Shown one piece after another: positions 1 through 12,327 of a stretch of 64,000 nucleotides of DNA (positions are counted from its first letter, which is position 1; every line of letters starts with the position of its first letter). The translations under genes were made by a program, and so were the position numbers. This DNA comes from Spinacia oleracea (taxonomy: Eukaryota; Streptophyta; Magnoliopsida; Caryophyllales; Amaranthaceae). The DNA is taken from assembly GCF_020520425.1 (NCBI RefSeq), contig NC_079492.1:103079157-103143156 (forward strand), in the 5' to 3' direction. The notes beneath the pieces are model-generated. The model worked only from the letters and a program-made list of their open reading frames with translations, made no database searches and was not told where the DNA came from.

Positions 1-827
1 ACACACGCACAGGCTCCCTTGCCTCGTGCGCGCGCCATGCGCTATGTTGCTCGTTGCATTCGTACCGCACGGGCGACGAGCTCCCTTGCTTGTCGTCGCG
101 TGCCCGCACTATACAACACCCCTTAAGGGTAACACGTAGCTTCCATATATTACTTTGTGCGTGCAACATTAATGAGCGTTTTTATAAAAATTTAAAATTT
201 TTAATTCAAAATTAATCACAAATTAATAAAACATATTAATTTCATAATTTTAGGGCGAAAAATCGAAAATTTATTAATCAATTAATTTCCGATTAATATG
301 GATTCAAATCTAGGTCATAAAAATTAAAATTTTAACATAAATTAACAATTTTTATGGTGGATTTTAATCATAGATACCTAATTAAATTATTAATTAATTA
401 TGAAAATCAAATTAAATCTAAATTGTTCGAATTTCAACAAATTAATCATAATTATAAATTAGGTTGTATATTTAACAAGGCTAGGCATTCAAACTTGTTA
501 AACATATACTGTAGGTCAATCAAAAATCAAGATTTATCAACAAGAATCGCAAATATTTAATTTAACATCTTAAATTTACAAACTTTTGCGTTCGAAAAAC
601 TAAAACCTCCAAAAAATTTAGAATGCCTTTTACATGCGGAATTGACACAAAAATCACTCGATTTGGATGAGTAACGAAGAAACTGCCGAAAAACTGCGTA
701 CATATAATTAAATAAACGCAATTTGCAATTAATTAACAATTACGAAAATTAATCACCCCTTTTAATTACTTGCAAATTTGTGAAATTTAACCATGTTTAT
801 GCAATTTAGATTATGAAAATAATAAGA
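1..827 (-). mobile_element. Copia element D, internal leader, runs off the window edge
   Basis: Reading leftward from the primer-binding site at 828-841, this is the untranslated leader of a minus-strand Copia-type retrotransposon. It is AT-rich, with a GC-rich block of short CG-containing repeats at 1-120. I see no gag reading frame before the window begins, so the coding part lies to the left. The short open frames at 354-560 and 557-739 have no protein character. The element type is inferred from the LTR and primer site, not from coding sequence. Confidence 0.6.
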
Positions 828-841
828 GGCTCGTGATACCA
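828..841 (-). promoter_or_regulatory. Primer-binding site of Copia D (initiator Met tRNA type)
   Basis: The minus strand reads TGGTATCACGAGCC one base inside the LTR edge. This matches the usual plant tRNA-iMet primer site (TGGTATCAGAGC) apart from small changes. It fixes the orientation as minus and identifies 843-2264 as the 5' LTR. Confidence 0.8.
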
Positions 842-842
842 C

Positions 843-2264
843 TGTTAGGTTATGACAAAACATAAATCATGCGGAAAAACCATAAAGCCAGGAAAGCATA
901 TTATTTACACATAATCATTTAGCATAGTTTAGATGCATACACTTTGTTGCGTGCCCTCCCTAGCTGCGCCCGAACCGAACAAGAACAAGTCTTTAGGACT
1001 CCAAGTGTCGTCCCTCCGTAGATAGTCCACAGCACGTCCGGATCCGCCTTAAGCTTGACCAACTAGATTCGCCCTTAAGGTACTTAGAATTTTCGGCTAT
1101 TGTAGGCAAATATGTGACTGAATTTTTGCTCTCAAAAATCACTTTGAATACTTGAATACTCGATATAAATTATGAGCCCTTAACTCATATTTATAGGCCA
1201 TGGAATAAGTAATCGAATCCTACTAGGATACGAATTAATTAAATTAGAATCCTAGTAGAATTCTTATTTAATTAACTTATCTTTTAGGATTAGGAATTTA
1301 ATCATTAAACAAATCCTATACTCTTTAGGTTTCGTATGTGAACACAAACTCTACACGAGCATGACCCGCAAGCGTGTAGGCCATGCCCGCGCAGAGCCCA
1401 CACGGCCGCTCGGCCCACGCGAGCTACAAGCCCACGCGAGCTGCAGCAATGCTCGCAGCCCACTGCTCGCAGCTGCGCGCGCTGCCACGGCATGCTGGGC
1501 CTGGCCTTGCGCTGGTCCTGGCGTGGCCTTGGCTGTTCGTGTGGCGCGCTTGGCTTGCTGGGCGATGGCCCGGCTTCGTGCTGGGCCTTTGTCTAGCAGG
1601 CCTCGTCCGATGCTAATTCGTACGATACGCTTCCGATTAAATTCCCGATTCCGGAACTTATTTCCGATACAAACAATATTTAATATTTTCGATTCCGGAA
1701 TCAATTTCCGTTTCGAACAAATATTTAATATTTCCGTTTCCGGAATTATTTTCCGATTCCGATAATATTTCCGATTCTGACAATATTTCTGTTTCCGGCA
1801 ATATTTCCGATTCCGGCAATATTTCCATTTCCGATAATATTTTCCGATACGTACCATGTTTCCGTTTCCGGCAACATCTACGACTTGGATAATATTTATA
1901 TTTCCGATACGATCCATATTTTCGTTTCGGGCAATATCATCGTTTCCGGAGTATTCATTTCTTGCCTGTGACGATCTCAGCTCCCACTGAAACCAAGATC
2001 CGTCGATTCCGAATATCCATAGATGGATTATTTAATGCCATTAAATACTTGATCCGTTTACGTACTATTTGTGTGACCCTACGGGTTCAGTCAAGAGTAA
2101 GATGTGGATTAATATAATTAATTCCACTTGAACTGAAGCGGCCTCTAGTCAGGCATTCAGCTCACTTGATCTCACTGAATTATTAACTTGTTAATTAATA
2201 CTGAACCGCATTTATTAGACTTAATATTATATGCATACTTGGACCAAGGGCACTATTTCCTTCA
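843..2264 (-). repeat. 5' LTR of Copia element D (1,422 bp)
   Basis: On the minus strand the LTR starts TGAAGGAAATAGTGCCC and ends TAACCTAACA, so it has TG...CA ends, and the primer site follows. It resembles the LTR of Copia C at 32543-33556 at both ends, so the two are related families. The right edge cuts into a Gypsy pol remnant at 2265. The other LTR is outside the window, so the target duplication cannot be confirmed. Open frames inside it are composition artefacts. Confidence 0.8.
1620..1960. repeat. Short-period repeat of a CGGAAATATT-type motif in LTR D
   Basis: About 340 bases made of variants of TTTCCG plus AATATT (minus strand CGGAAATATT), spaced roughly 10-24 bases. It holds open a 188-codon minus frame that has no protein-like composition. 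Next to it, at 1360-1616, is a GC-rich GCC/GCG-rich block. Confidence 0.75.
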
Positions 2265-2455
2265 GTCTGGAAAATCATCTAGATTTGATTGAATTTTCTT
2301 ACAAAAATAGTTACTATGCGAGCATTAAGATGACACCTTTTGAGGCACTGTATGGAAAGAAGTATAGAAATCCCACTTACTGGAATGATTTTCGTGAAAA
2401 TGTTGTCTTGGGAACAGATTTCGTTCAAGTAGAAATATCCAGAGTTATTCCCTGA
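2265..2455 (+). pseudogene. Gypsy (Ty3-type) integrase remnant interrupted by Copia D
   Basis: The frame matches the end of the Gypsy integrase core, including the motifs EFSYKNSYYASI and EALYGKKYRNP. The same region occurs in the intact Gypsy B pol at about 25790-25930. It starts abruptly at the edge of LTR D and stops at 2453-2455, short of the normal C-terminus. The rest of the polyprotein would lie on the far side of Copia D, outside the window. Confidence 0.8.
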
Positions 2456-2481
2456 GATGAGTTACGAGGGCGTAACTCGTT

Positions 2482-2497
2482 TTCTTTAAGGGGGGGT
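2482..2497 (+). other. Polypurine tract of the Gypsy remnant
   Basis: TTCTTTAAGGGGGGGT follows the pol remnant, at the same place as the CTTTAAGGGGGG tract of Gypsy B. It marks the start of a plus-strand 3' LTR close to 2502, where the expected TG appears as TA. Confidence 0.65.
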
Positions 2498-4460
2498 AGA
2501 ATACGATAGAAATTCGCGCTTTTGACCTATTTTTATGGCAATTTTATGCATTTTATGCTCATCTTTAGCAAATTATACATGTTGATGCAAAATAAATAGA
2601 TTCTCCGGATAAGAAAAGGTTCCCAACTTAGTGAAAAGCTAAAAGGGAACAACAATCAATCGATCTGAATCAATATATATAAAATAATCTAGTGTTCCCA
2701 ACCAACATGTTTGCATCAATCATCCATACTAACATGTTATAATTCTCATAACGAAATATATGTTCAAAATGTTCATCCAACAATATTAAACATGTAGATT
2801 TCAACATAACCAAGTTCATCGACCAATTCAACATGGTTTCAATAATCACACATATCACCAAGCACACAGGTATGTACGTACCTTGTGTAAACAAACTGAT
2901 TGGCCACTTTAACACTTTCAAAAATCGCCTAAAGAGAATTCTCCGCCTAAAACAACCAACAAGTATTCCCAATCAACTTCTAATCATTCACACCTATAAT
3001 AGAGCATTCTAAATACATCCTAAACATGTTCAGAACATTCCCCAATATCAAAACTTGAATGTTTAATTTCCTAGCATAACAATTATTGAATTAACTATTG
3101 AAATTCGTTGAAAAGTCTTCAAAGCATCATACTTTAAATTTCCAGCAATATAAACTTGTTTAAAACTTCGCCAATGCCAATTTGACATGCCTAGAACGTT
3201 GAAACAATAATTTTAATAATCCACAATCGTCCTACCATGATTTAACACCATTAAATCCTTAAAATTCGTACTTTAAATAATTCAGACTCTTATTTCAATC
3301 AAGTTATATAATCTGAAAATTAATAATTTAATTATGCAAAACATATAAATATGAAATTCATAATTAAATCATAAAACTATAAATTTAATTCAAGGAAACA
3401 TAAATTTAATTAATAAAACATAGTTAAAACTCTAACTTAAACATGATTAACAAATCTGAAAATAAATTAGTTTATAATATCAACATATAATTTGAATTCT
3501 AAATATAAATTATCAAAACTAATAATTTAAATTATGAAATCCTTAATAAAATTATTAAAACATAAATATTACATTAATTAAATAAAAGGGTAAAGAATTA
3601 ACCAAAAGAGAGGAGGGCGTCGGCCGGAGGGGGGAACGGCGGCGGTAGGGTCGCGGTTGCGCAGCAGGGGTGCGAAACTGGTGGTCGACACGGCTGGTTG
3701 CGGTGGCTGGGAGACGCGTGCCGAGCAAGGAAGAAATAGAGAGGAGGAAAAGGAAAAGCGACGCCTGACTGGGAAGCTACGACGGTGACGTACGGTGCAA
3801 CAAGGCAGCGCTGCAGGGAGGGTGGCGAAGCGACAACGACCAGGTGGTGGTGGTGGTTGTGCGGGGCTGCCTCAACAAACAGAAACGAATGAGGATGAGA
3901 GCAAGGAAACGAAGGAGAAGTAAGAAAGAACGAAGCAAGAGAGAGAGGTTACCGGCGTAAAGGCTGCGGTGAGGGTGGTCGCCGGTGGGCAGTGGCGGCG
4001 GCATTGAACAACAACAGCCAGGGAAGCAACGTCGAAGGGAAGGAGGAGGGTTTGAGTTGGTTTGATTGCTTTCACGTGAACTTCGAGCAGGGGTTTTGAT
4101 TTGTGTCTTTTGTTTTTACGTGAAATAGGAAGAGACGGAAGGGAAGAGTTTTGGGCTTATTATGATGGGCTTCATCCGGTTAGGCTAGCATTAGGTTTGA
4201 GGTTGTTTGAATCCAAAAATGGTTAGGATTATTTTTCCAAATTCAATCGAACGTGTTTTCGTAATTCGAATTCTTTTCAACGTAAAATTCTAAAATTATT
4301 TTTGATTTCATAAATCCTTAAAATATTTAAAATGCATTTGAATAAATAAATATACATTAAATATGTATGTTTATTAATAAAATTCACCAATATAATTTAA
4401 ATATCATTAATTATACGTAAAACTATATTAATAAACTTTATAAATATACGGGGGATTACA
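2498..4460. repeat. Decayed Gypsy-type LTR sequence, terminus at 4460
   Basis: No coding sequence. The first 150 bases look like the start of the plus-strand LTR that follows the tract at 2482. The rest has the layout of LTR F: an AT-rich stretch, then a GC-rich purine-biased block at 3600-4080. It ends GGGGGATTACA at 4460, a classic LTR edge (TGTAATCCCCC on the minus strand). These LTR termini are nearly palindromic, so the strand is uncertain. It may be one LTR or two fused pieces. Confidence 0.55.
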
Positions 4461-5022
4461 GTGGTGGTCACGGTGGATGATGTGGTGTTTGTTGTGGTGG
4501 CTCGAAATTACAGGAAACAAAAGGGTGAAATTGGGTTTTTTTATTTTTGATTTTAAATTTTGGTGATTGAATTTCACATTCTGAAATGGATTTTGTAGAT
4601 GAAGAAGAGGAGAAAGAAAACTTGGAGTTTTCCATGTACGTGGATCAATTTCAGGGAAGGAGAGAAGAAGTTAACTTCTTCTTCCTCTGGTTCACGTGAA
4701 AAGCGGGAAAAAGAAGGGGAAAAATGGAATTTTGTTCTTGAGGGCATTTCGGTCATTTCACAAGATTAGGCCAAAATTTCTGAAATTTGTTGCTATTTTT
4801 GGAAACTACTAAAAATAGAAATGTTTAGCTAAAATAATTTTTTATAAAAATATCGTTAACGAAACATAAATGAATTTTCGTTTATAAATTTATTATTTAA
4901 AATAAATCATAAAAACGTTTAAATTAACGAAATTCGATTATTCGTAATTATTTAAAACGAAATCAAGCTAATAAATATTTTTAATTTTAATAAATCAAGT
5001 TTAAAAATTTCGGGGTATTACA
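4461..5022 (-). repeat. LTR fragment related to LTR F (39086-41547)
   Basis: The last 230 bases closely repeat 41320-41547, including a stretch rich in AAAATATCGTTAACGAA and the ending TATTACA. The earlier part matches the purine-rich section near 41000-41290 more loosely. On the minus strand it begins TGTAATACCCCG. It is cut at 4460 by the previous LTR and at 5023 it abuts element H. Confidence 0.75.
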
Positions 5023-5100
5023 GGACTCGTCCATCGTAATCTCCATTAGACATGGTTTCTTGCTAGCTTTTTGTTTGAATCCCCACAGACGACGCCAAAT
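5023..5100 (-). mobile_element. Element H: short internal stub with primer-binding site
   Basis: Next to LTR H the minus strand reads ATTTGGCGTCGTCTGTGGG (5082-5100), a primer site of the non-Met tRNA type often seen in Tat/Athila-like and other plant LTR elements. About 40 bases further a minus-strand ATG opens a short frame. Only 78 bases of the internal region remain before the LTR fragment ending at 5022. Confidence 0.55.
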
Positions 5101-5542
5101 TGTTTCGGTAAAAATACAGGGGATCCTTGACTAATGAGTCGTACGGTAAAGACGACGAGAGGTCTTCAAGAGTCTTCTTCCTAAACCGGAGTTAGACGGA
5201 GGTTCTGGGCTTAAGTTCCAGAATTAGGTTTAAGGTTTATTGATTGCGTGTCTTCTGATGTGTATCCGGGCCTTATATATAGGAATATAGGATAGAAACC
5301 CTAATCTGGTTCCTTGGTCAACACGAACTCTTTGCCTAGCCGACTTCTGTTAGGTTTGGGAGCACATCCATTCGGCGGAGTATACTTGGACGATCTTAAT
5401 GACTACGGGCCGGCCGGCCCTTGTGGGCCTTCTCCCATGGGTCATCCCTAATATATGTATTTTACCCATGTTAATGTTCGTCAAGGCCTATTGTGTATGG
5501 CCCATGTGTCGACGTGTCGTGAGCCGTTTGTATTCCCAAACA
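5101..5542 (-). repeat. LTR of element H (442 bp), minus strand
   Basis: Ends are TGTTTCGG on the left and CCCAAACA on the right, so the LTR has matching TGTTT...AAACA termini. A TATA-like stretch (CTATATATAAGG on the minus strand, near 5270-5285) suggests a promoter firing leftward into the element. It lies within the coding region of Copia C, whose reading frame resumes at 5543. Confidence 0.65.
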
Positions 5543-5763
5543 AAGATAATAGTTGTTCTTTTTCTTTGAATGGAATGTTTTATGGTTTAGCACAACAAGA
5601 AAATGGTCTATATGTGCTAGATACAAGCAAACAAATCTATAACATAAATACTAAAAAGGCTAAAACTGGTGATTCGGATCTCACATATCTGTGGAATTAT
5701 CGATTAGGCTATATAAACATAAAACGCATGGAAAGACTTCAAAAGAAGGGCATTCTAGAATCA
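5543..5763 (+). pseudogene. Copia C, GAG-pre-integrase segment (left part)
   Basis: Open frame resembling the Copia stretch between protease and integrase, with motifs such as LAQQENGLYVLDTSKQIYN and YLWNYRLGYINIKRMERL. The zinc-finger histidines expected in the LWH..LGH pattern read Asn and Tyr here, so the domain is degenerate. It stops exactly where the CACTA element begins. The same frame resumes at 29097, on the far side of the transposon. The upstream gag and protease were separated by element H and are outside the window. Confidence 0.8.
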
Positions 5764-6150
5764 CACTACTACAAAAACACCTTATGGAGTCGGACTTTTC
5801 GAGTCGCCTCAAACAAGTAGGCGACACATAAGCTTTCAGAGTCCCTTGTTATAGAGCAGGCGACTCATAAGGCTCCATAAATCAAAATAAAAAATCAAAT
5901 AAAAGGCTTACGTGTCGCCTGTAACGTATTAGGCGACACATAAGCTTTTCGAGTCGCCTTTTATTTAGTAGGCGACTCTAAAAGTAAACGTTTACGAGTC
6001 CCCTCCCCCATAAAGTGGGATGCGTATACTTTACGTGTCGCCTTATATGTTGCATGGGACGCATATAGTTTACGTATCGCCTTTGATATTATAGGCGACA
6101 CTATAGAGTTAATCTTATGTGTCCCCTTCGAATTATAGGCGACTTGTTAG
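5764..6150. repeat. CACTA left terminal inverted repeat and subterminal repeats
   Basis: The terminal 18 bases match the right end. Behind them lie repeated short units with AGTCGCCT in one orientation and AGGCGAC(A/T)C in the other, so each unit can form a small hairpin. In this superfamily such subterminal motifs are the binding sites of the TNPA-type protein. Similar units recur at 19660-20027 and 28975-29096. Confidence 0.85.
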
Positions 6151-8253
6151 ATATAAATTAAGTTTTTTTTTATCATGTTCCCGCCTCAAAGAGACTATTA
6201 AGCGCCTATTTTAAAAAAAATATTAAAAATACTTAAAACAAAAAAATTTCCCTCAAAAAAAAAGTCCTACACCTAAACTAATTCTGAGTTAGAAGTTCCC
6301 TCATAAAAACCCTCCATCCACCTAAATCTTTCTATCAGAGAAAACCTCCAGTCCTCCACCCACGAAATACTCCAAACCCCACCTCCATCAGCGAAAACCT
6401 CCACCCACGATACTCCAGAAATTGAAGCCCGACCTCCATCAAAAAATTGAGGACGAAATTGCTACGAAACTTTCAGACACAATCGGCACCGCACGACCGT
6501 CTTCGGTTCGTCCTCTTCCTCTTCTCTATTTGTAATTTGATTTGGTGATTTGGTTTAGTTTTCTAGGATTGTCTTTGTGTTAGTTTGTTAATTATTGCTT
6601 CTTATAGAATAGGAGCAATTTTATGATTTGTTGCTGAAAACTTTGAATTTTGAATTTGAATGGATTAATGAGAATTGAGGGGATTAATGACAGTTGATGG
6701 TAAACGGCAGTATACTCTAGTACGGACTCAGATTTCTGCTGTCAAACTCAAAACTGATTGCTTAACATCTTGAATAGTTGAATGTCTATATCCAGGCATG
6801 ATCAGTAAAACAAATGGATTCATCTCAATTTGTTTGATTTGTTTCTTTTGCTTGTTATTTTCCACAGAACTGGTTGCATTTATCCCCAACTAAAATAGGC
6901 TTAGTCAACTAATAATTAGAGGTTTAGTTTATAATTAAAAGGTTGAAGATAATTCTCCATAATAACAACGAAACAAGAAGAAACATCTGTTGTATCATTC
7001 GTCCTGTGCAGTACTGTGATTGGTACATTATATCAGTTTGTCAGAAAATTGATTATTGGTCGTATTGGATTGTATCAAGTTTGTGGCCGGGTATGAACCT
7101 GATGAAATATTTATCACATTGGATCCTTGGACGGTATGAACCAGTGCATAGTTTTTTTTTTTTTGATGAACCAGTGCATAGTTGTCGTGTTGGATTATAG
7201 TCTGAGCTTCCTGGCCAGTGATGAACCGATGCATACAATCTGTTACAACTTCTGCAAACTGATATTTTCCTGGGCTGAGTACACTCTTAGGCAGTAGTAT
7301 TTATTCGGTTGTTCAAAATGAAATTCCAGTACTTGACTAAGTCATTAACTAGGTGTCATACTCACAGTTTGATTTGTCATGTGCTGCAACAAACTGTTGC
7401 TTGAGTTTATTACTATGGTGTCATGTACTCAACATATCCCATTGGGCCTATAGGTAAATAACAAAGTTCATTACTTGTATCTTGCAACTGTATTATACTC
7501 TGGTACGGAATCAGATTTCTGCTGTCAAAACTGAGTATTTGAAATCTTGAATAGTTGTCAGAGGCGAAATCTCTATCCAGGCATGTTCAAGAAAACAAAT
7601 GGATTCATCTCAATTTGTTTCTTTTGCATGTTATTTCAAAACTGAGTGCATTTATCCCCAAATAAAATAGGCTTAGTTAACTTATAATTAGAGAAGGTTG
7701 AAGATAATTCAACATAATAACAAAGAAAAGAGAAGAAACATCTGTTATATCAACCACCACTGCTAGAACAACCTTATAACTTATTGCTTGTATTCACATA
7801 TCCAGGCACTCAATTGGTTATTTTTCTTGATGTCTTGCTTGTATTCACATATCCAGGCACTCAATTGGTTATTTTTCTTGATGTCTTGCTTGTATTCACA
7901 TATCCAGGCACTCAATTGGTTGAAATCTTACTATTGGGATTCTCAGAAGAGTGCAATTCCATACCATAGTGCAAAAGTGAATTATTCGTTGTTGGCAGCC
8001 TAATCTGGTAAAGTTTCTTTTATTTTCTCTTCTCCTTTTATTTCTTCTCTTTTGATGATGGTGGTTATTTTACAAGTGTTATTTTAAATATCATTTTATT
8101 TAAAATAAAATTATATATCATAATCTCTTATATATGTTCATGATTGGAGTAATAAGGACCAATAAACTAAAAAGTCATGCATTTTGTATGTATGAATTGT
8201 TTTTGTGAAATAAGTATGGAGCTGATATATGTGAGATATGTATTTGGTTAGAG
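6151..8253. other. CACTA 5' leader, noncoding, with internal duplications
   Basis: No convincing protein. The first part (6270-6540) is C-rich and gene-leader-like. A segment at about 6708-6998 is repeated, diverged, at 7493-7752 (both contain AAACAAATGGATTCATCTC and ATTTATCCCCAA). It probably serves as promoter and leader for the transposase gene that starts at 8254. Confidence 0.6.
7787..7925 (+). repeat. 51-bp tandem repeat, about 2.7 copies
   Basis: The unit starting CTTGTATTCACATATCCAGG recurs at 7787, 7838 and 7889, almost without change. Because 51 is a multiple of three, it keeps short open frames alive in two phases, which is why repetitive peptides appear here. I do not regard them as genes. 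Confidence 0.9.
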
Positions 8254-11200
8254 ATGGACAGAAGTTGGATTTCACGAAAACGTACTACGCCTGAATTTCG
8301 TCAAGGGGTTGAGGAATTTATTCAATTTGCATTGAAACACAAAAAGGAGGGGGGTAAAATATGTTGCCCTTGTAGGAATTGTGGCAATATTACTACGGTG
8401 TCTACAGAAAGTCAATTACGAGATCATATATTTTGGAATGGGTTTTCTAAGAATTATACCGAATGGATATGGCATGGTGAAGGGATTTCAGGTAGGACAA
8501 ACAATAACTATGAGGATCCTGTAGAGAATCTAAGTAACGATCATTTATCTTATGAAAATGATGAGTTAGATGATTTTGTGCATGATACGGAGGATAATTT
8601 AGAAGAGAGGTCGCATGTTCTTGATAGTTTTTTGAGTGATGCCGAAAAACCTTTGTATGAGGGTTGCACCAAGTATACTAAATTATCTAGTGTGCTAAGT
8701 CTGTTCCAGATAAAAGCAGAAGGTGGGTGGACTGATAAAAGTTTTACAAAGTTGATGGCAAAACTAAAAGACATGTTCCCCGAGAACAATGAGCTTGCAA
8801 GTTCTACATACCATACTAAAAAAATGTTGTGTCCGATGGGTTTGGATGCAGAGAGGATACACGCTTGCCCTAATGATTGTGTGTTGTATCGAAAAGAGTA
8901 CAATGAGTTGCAAGAATGTCCAAGATGTGGGGAATCTCGATATAAGGTGAGTGACAATGGTGATGCTACCAATGAACCTGCCAAGGTACTATGGTATCTG
9001 CCTATAGTTCCGAGATTGAAACTCTTGTTCGCTAATGCCAAAGATGCTGAAAATTTAACATGGCATGCTGACAAGCGCACAAAAGATGAAATGATTCGAC
9101 ATGTAGCCGATTCCCCACAGTGGAAACATATTGATGATCAATTCGAGGAATTTGGTCGTGAATCAAGGAATTTGAGGTTAGGATTATGTACAGATGGGAT
9201 CAACCCGTTTGGTAACATGAGTAGCCAACATAGCACATGGCCTGTTTCGCTCGTGATATACAATTTGCCACCTTGTCTAACCATGAAGCGGAAGTACATT
9301 ATGTTGTCATTGTTGATATCAGGGCCTAAGCAACCTGGGAATGACATAGATGTGTACTTAGCACCACTAATTGAAGACTTAAAAATGTTGTGGGATGAAG
9401 GTGTGCCTGTGTTTGATGCATATCGACAAGAGACTTTTACATTGCGTGCCATGATATATTGCACAATTAATGATTTTCCTGCATATGGGAATTTATCCGG
9501 TCACGTCACAAAGGGTTATAAAGCATGCCCTATTTGTGAAAATGATACAAAAGCAATTCATTTAGAGAAATGTAATAAGCAGGTATACATGAGCACTAGG
9601 GTGTTTTTGCCTCGTAGTCATCCCTATCGCAAACTTCGAAAGGCATTTGATGGAAAACCTGAGCATAGATCTGCCCCTATTCCTCTAACAGGGAAGCAAG
9701 TCTATGAACAGGTTAAGGACATCAATTGTGTATTTGGAAAACCATACAAAGCTACGACTGGCCAAGCTTGTTACAAAAAGATGTCTATATTTTGGAGCCT
9801 TCCATACTGGGAACATTTGGATGTAAGACATTGTATTGACGTGATGCATGTTGAGAAGAACGTATTTGATAGTCTTATTGGCACGCTTCTAAACATACCA
9901 GGTAAAACAAAGGATGGAAAAAATGCAAGGGATGACATGGTTAAATTGGGAATTTGACCGGAGTTGGAAGCTGTAAAGAAGGGAAAACGCGATTATTTAC
10001 CTCCAGCTTGTTACACTTTATCTAAAAAGGAGAAAAGGGTCTTATGTCGGTCCTTACATAGCGTGAAGGTTCCTCACGGGTATTCCTCCAATATCCAGAG
10101 GCTTGTTTCGATGAAAGACTTGAAATTAATAGGCTTCAAATCCCATGATTGTCACACTTTAATGCAAGAGATTTTGCCGATTGCAATTAGGTCTATTTTG
10201 CCAAAAAAAAGTAAGACACGCCATAATCCGTTTGTGTTTGTTTTTCAAAGCTTTATGCTCAAGGGTAATTGATCCTGGGAAGTTGGATTCATTGCAAGCG
10301 CAAGTAGTTGTCACTTTATGTGAACTTGAGATGTATTTTCCGCCTTCTTTTTTCGACATTATGGTGCATCTAGTAGTTCATTTGGTGAGAGAAGTTAAAT
10401 TATGTGGCCCAGTTTACCTTAGGTACATGTATCCATTTGAGCGCAATATGAGTGATCTAAAAGGCTATGTGAGGAATCGATCCCGACCTGAAGGTAGCAT
10501 AATTGAGGGTTACTTGAGTGATGAGGTCCTCGGATATTGTATCGAGCATTTGGCAGAGCTTGAAATGGTTGGGCTCCCTACGCCTCGCCATGATGAAGAT
10601 ACAACACAAGGAAAGGGCACAATTGGGCGTCGAGTCATCACCCTTAGCCCTGAAAAACTAGATCAAGCGTACTTATACATATTACAACAAAGTGCAGAGG
10701 TGCATCCTTATTTGGAAGATCATATGGAGACTATCAGATTGGAAAATCCTGGAAAAGGTGAAAAGGTTATAAGAGATGAACACAACCGCACATTCATTAA
10801 GTGGTTTCAAAAGAAGGTGACTGACCAGTTACGACATGCACCACATGATGTCACTGATGTCATTAATATGTTAGCATTCGGCCCAAACGCTAAAGTTATA
10901 TCCTATGAGGGGTATGATATAAATGGGTATTGCTTCTACACCAAGAGAAAGGATAGTACTAGTACCATGCAGAACAGCGGTGTTTCTTTAGAAGCGTCCG
11001 GTCTGCATTTTGCGAGTGCCAAGGACACTAGACCACGACATGCGAAGATGTCATACTACGGAGTAATTGAAGACATATTCGAACTTGATTTCAGTGAGTT
11101 TAGAGTTCCTATGTTTCATTGCAAGTGGATGGAAATAGGCAAAGGGGTTAAAATGGATGAATTAGGATATACATCAGTAAATTTTGGTAAATTGGGTCAC

Positions 11201-11467
11201 CATGATGAGCCATTCATAATGGCATCACAGGCAAAACAAGTATTTTACATGAGCAATCCATCTGAAAAATCATGGTCGGTAGTTATTCAAGGAAAGAGAC
11301 ATGGTGTTGCGGTTGCTGACCTTGTGCCTGACGAGACAGAATTTAATGAAGTTGATGAGATTCCTACTTTTACAATGTATCAAAATACACCAGTTAGTGT
11401 AGACGACTTAACTGGACATTATTTGCGTGATGATCATAATGAAGGCGAATGGGATACACTGAAATGA
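8254..11467 (+). pseudogene. CACTA TNP2-type transposase, with one stop and one frameshift
   Basis: This is the catalytic transposase of the element. It starts at 8254 with the N-terminal transposase-associated domain (MDRSWISRKR..., Cys motif CCPCRNC, residues 1-75). The main transposase domain follows at about 200-560, with motifs such as LRLGLCTDGINPFG and DVMHVEKNVFDSLIGTLL. The later part (ERNMSDLKGYVRNRSRPEGSI) and the C-terminal region continue to 11467, about 1,070 codons in all, normal for TNP2. Two lesions break it: TGA at 9955-9957, where a single C-to-T change from an Arg codon is the simplest explanation, and an extra A in the A8 run at 10203-10210. Both sides of each lesion align with the family, so it was intact until recently. 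It is followed by the second transposon gene on the same strand. Confidence 0.92.
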
Positions 11468-12327
11468 AATCTAGATAGGTACTTATGTGTTCAAGACATG
11501 TTATATGTATATTACATGTGTCTATTACCTTGATCGTATATTAACAAACATGTTACATCTGTCATTTCAGGTACTCTTTTTCTTCTTCTTTGGATTCATC
11601 TTAGTACCCGTGTGAAGGACTGATTTCTAAGAGGTAAGATTCCTTTGTCTTTTCCTTGATGAACATGAGCAATATGAGTGCTTATATTCTTCTCTTTTTG
11701 CATTCTTGTCTACTGCTTGTGTTTAGGCCAGCTCCCGAGGTTTGATTATCATATTTTCCACGTATAGACTATGCCTTAGTGTCTTATTACTCATAGTTAA
11801 TTATGTTAGTTACCATTTATCAGTGAAATCACAGATCCTAGCATGAAATTTAAACTACATTACATGTTTATTAGAATAATGCTTGAAATTTGAACTTCCA
11901 TCTGCCTATAAATGTTGCATTCTGATCTGGTTCAGTTATATTTATGTAGCTGCTGTTGGGTTTTGGGCTTCTGCCTAAGTGGATGCTGGTGAATTGAAGG
12001 CTATTAGGGCAGCTTCAGCTAATTTCGTTTACCTCGGTTGACTTAACTAGCTTATTTTTTGTGTTTAGTTTTCTGTTATTTTGAATAGATTTTAGGCTAG
12101 CTTTATTCTTTTAAGCTTGCAGCTTGTTGCAGGCCTAAGTGGCAGTTTGAGCTTGTACAAACTTGAAAGCGCTTTTGATTAATATTTTTTCTTATTTACC
12201 AAAAAATATTATGGTTATTTATTTTCCTATTTCAATTATGGTTATTTATTTTCCTATTTCATTTTAATACTTGAATTGTACTGTGACTCACCATAAACCA
12301 ATTCTTTGTTAGGAATTATTAATTTTT
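11468..12327 (+). other. Spacer between the two CACTA genes
   Basis: AT-rich, no open frame of note. It should hold the transposase 3' untranslated region and the promoter or leader of the second gene. A possible acceptor (TTGTTAG) lies just before the ATG at 12328, so a leader intron is possible. A 24-base unit containing TTATGGTTATTTATTTTCC is tandemly repeated at about 12210-12260. Confidence 0.5.

Noticed and set aside
1305-1917. Long open frames on both strands (up to 188 codons) in the first kilobases
   Set aside because: They lie inside LTR D, in GC-rich and CGGAAATATT repeats, and their peptides are repeat translations.
7784-8003. Repetitive peptides with a 17-residue period
   Set aside because: Product of the 51-bp tandem repeat in the CACTA leader.
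8550-9080. 176-codon minus-strand frame
   Set aside because: Antisense shadow of the transposase; no family features.
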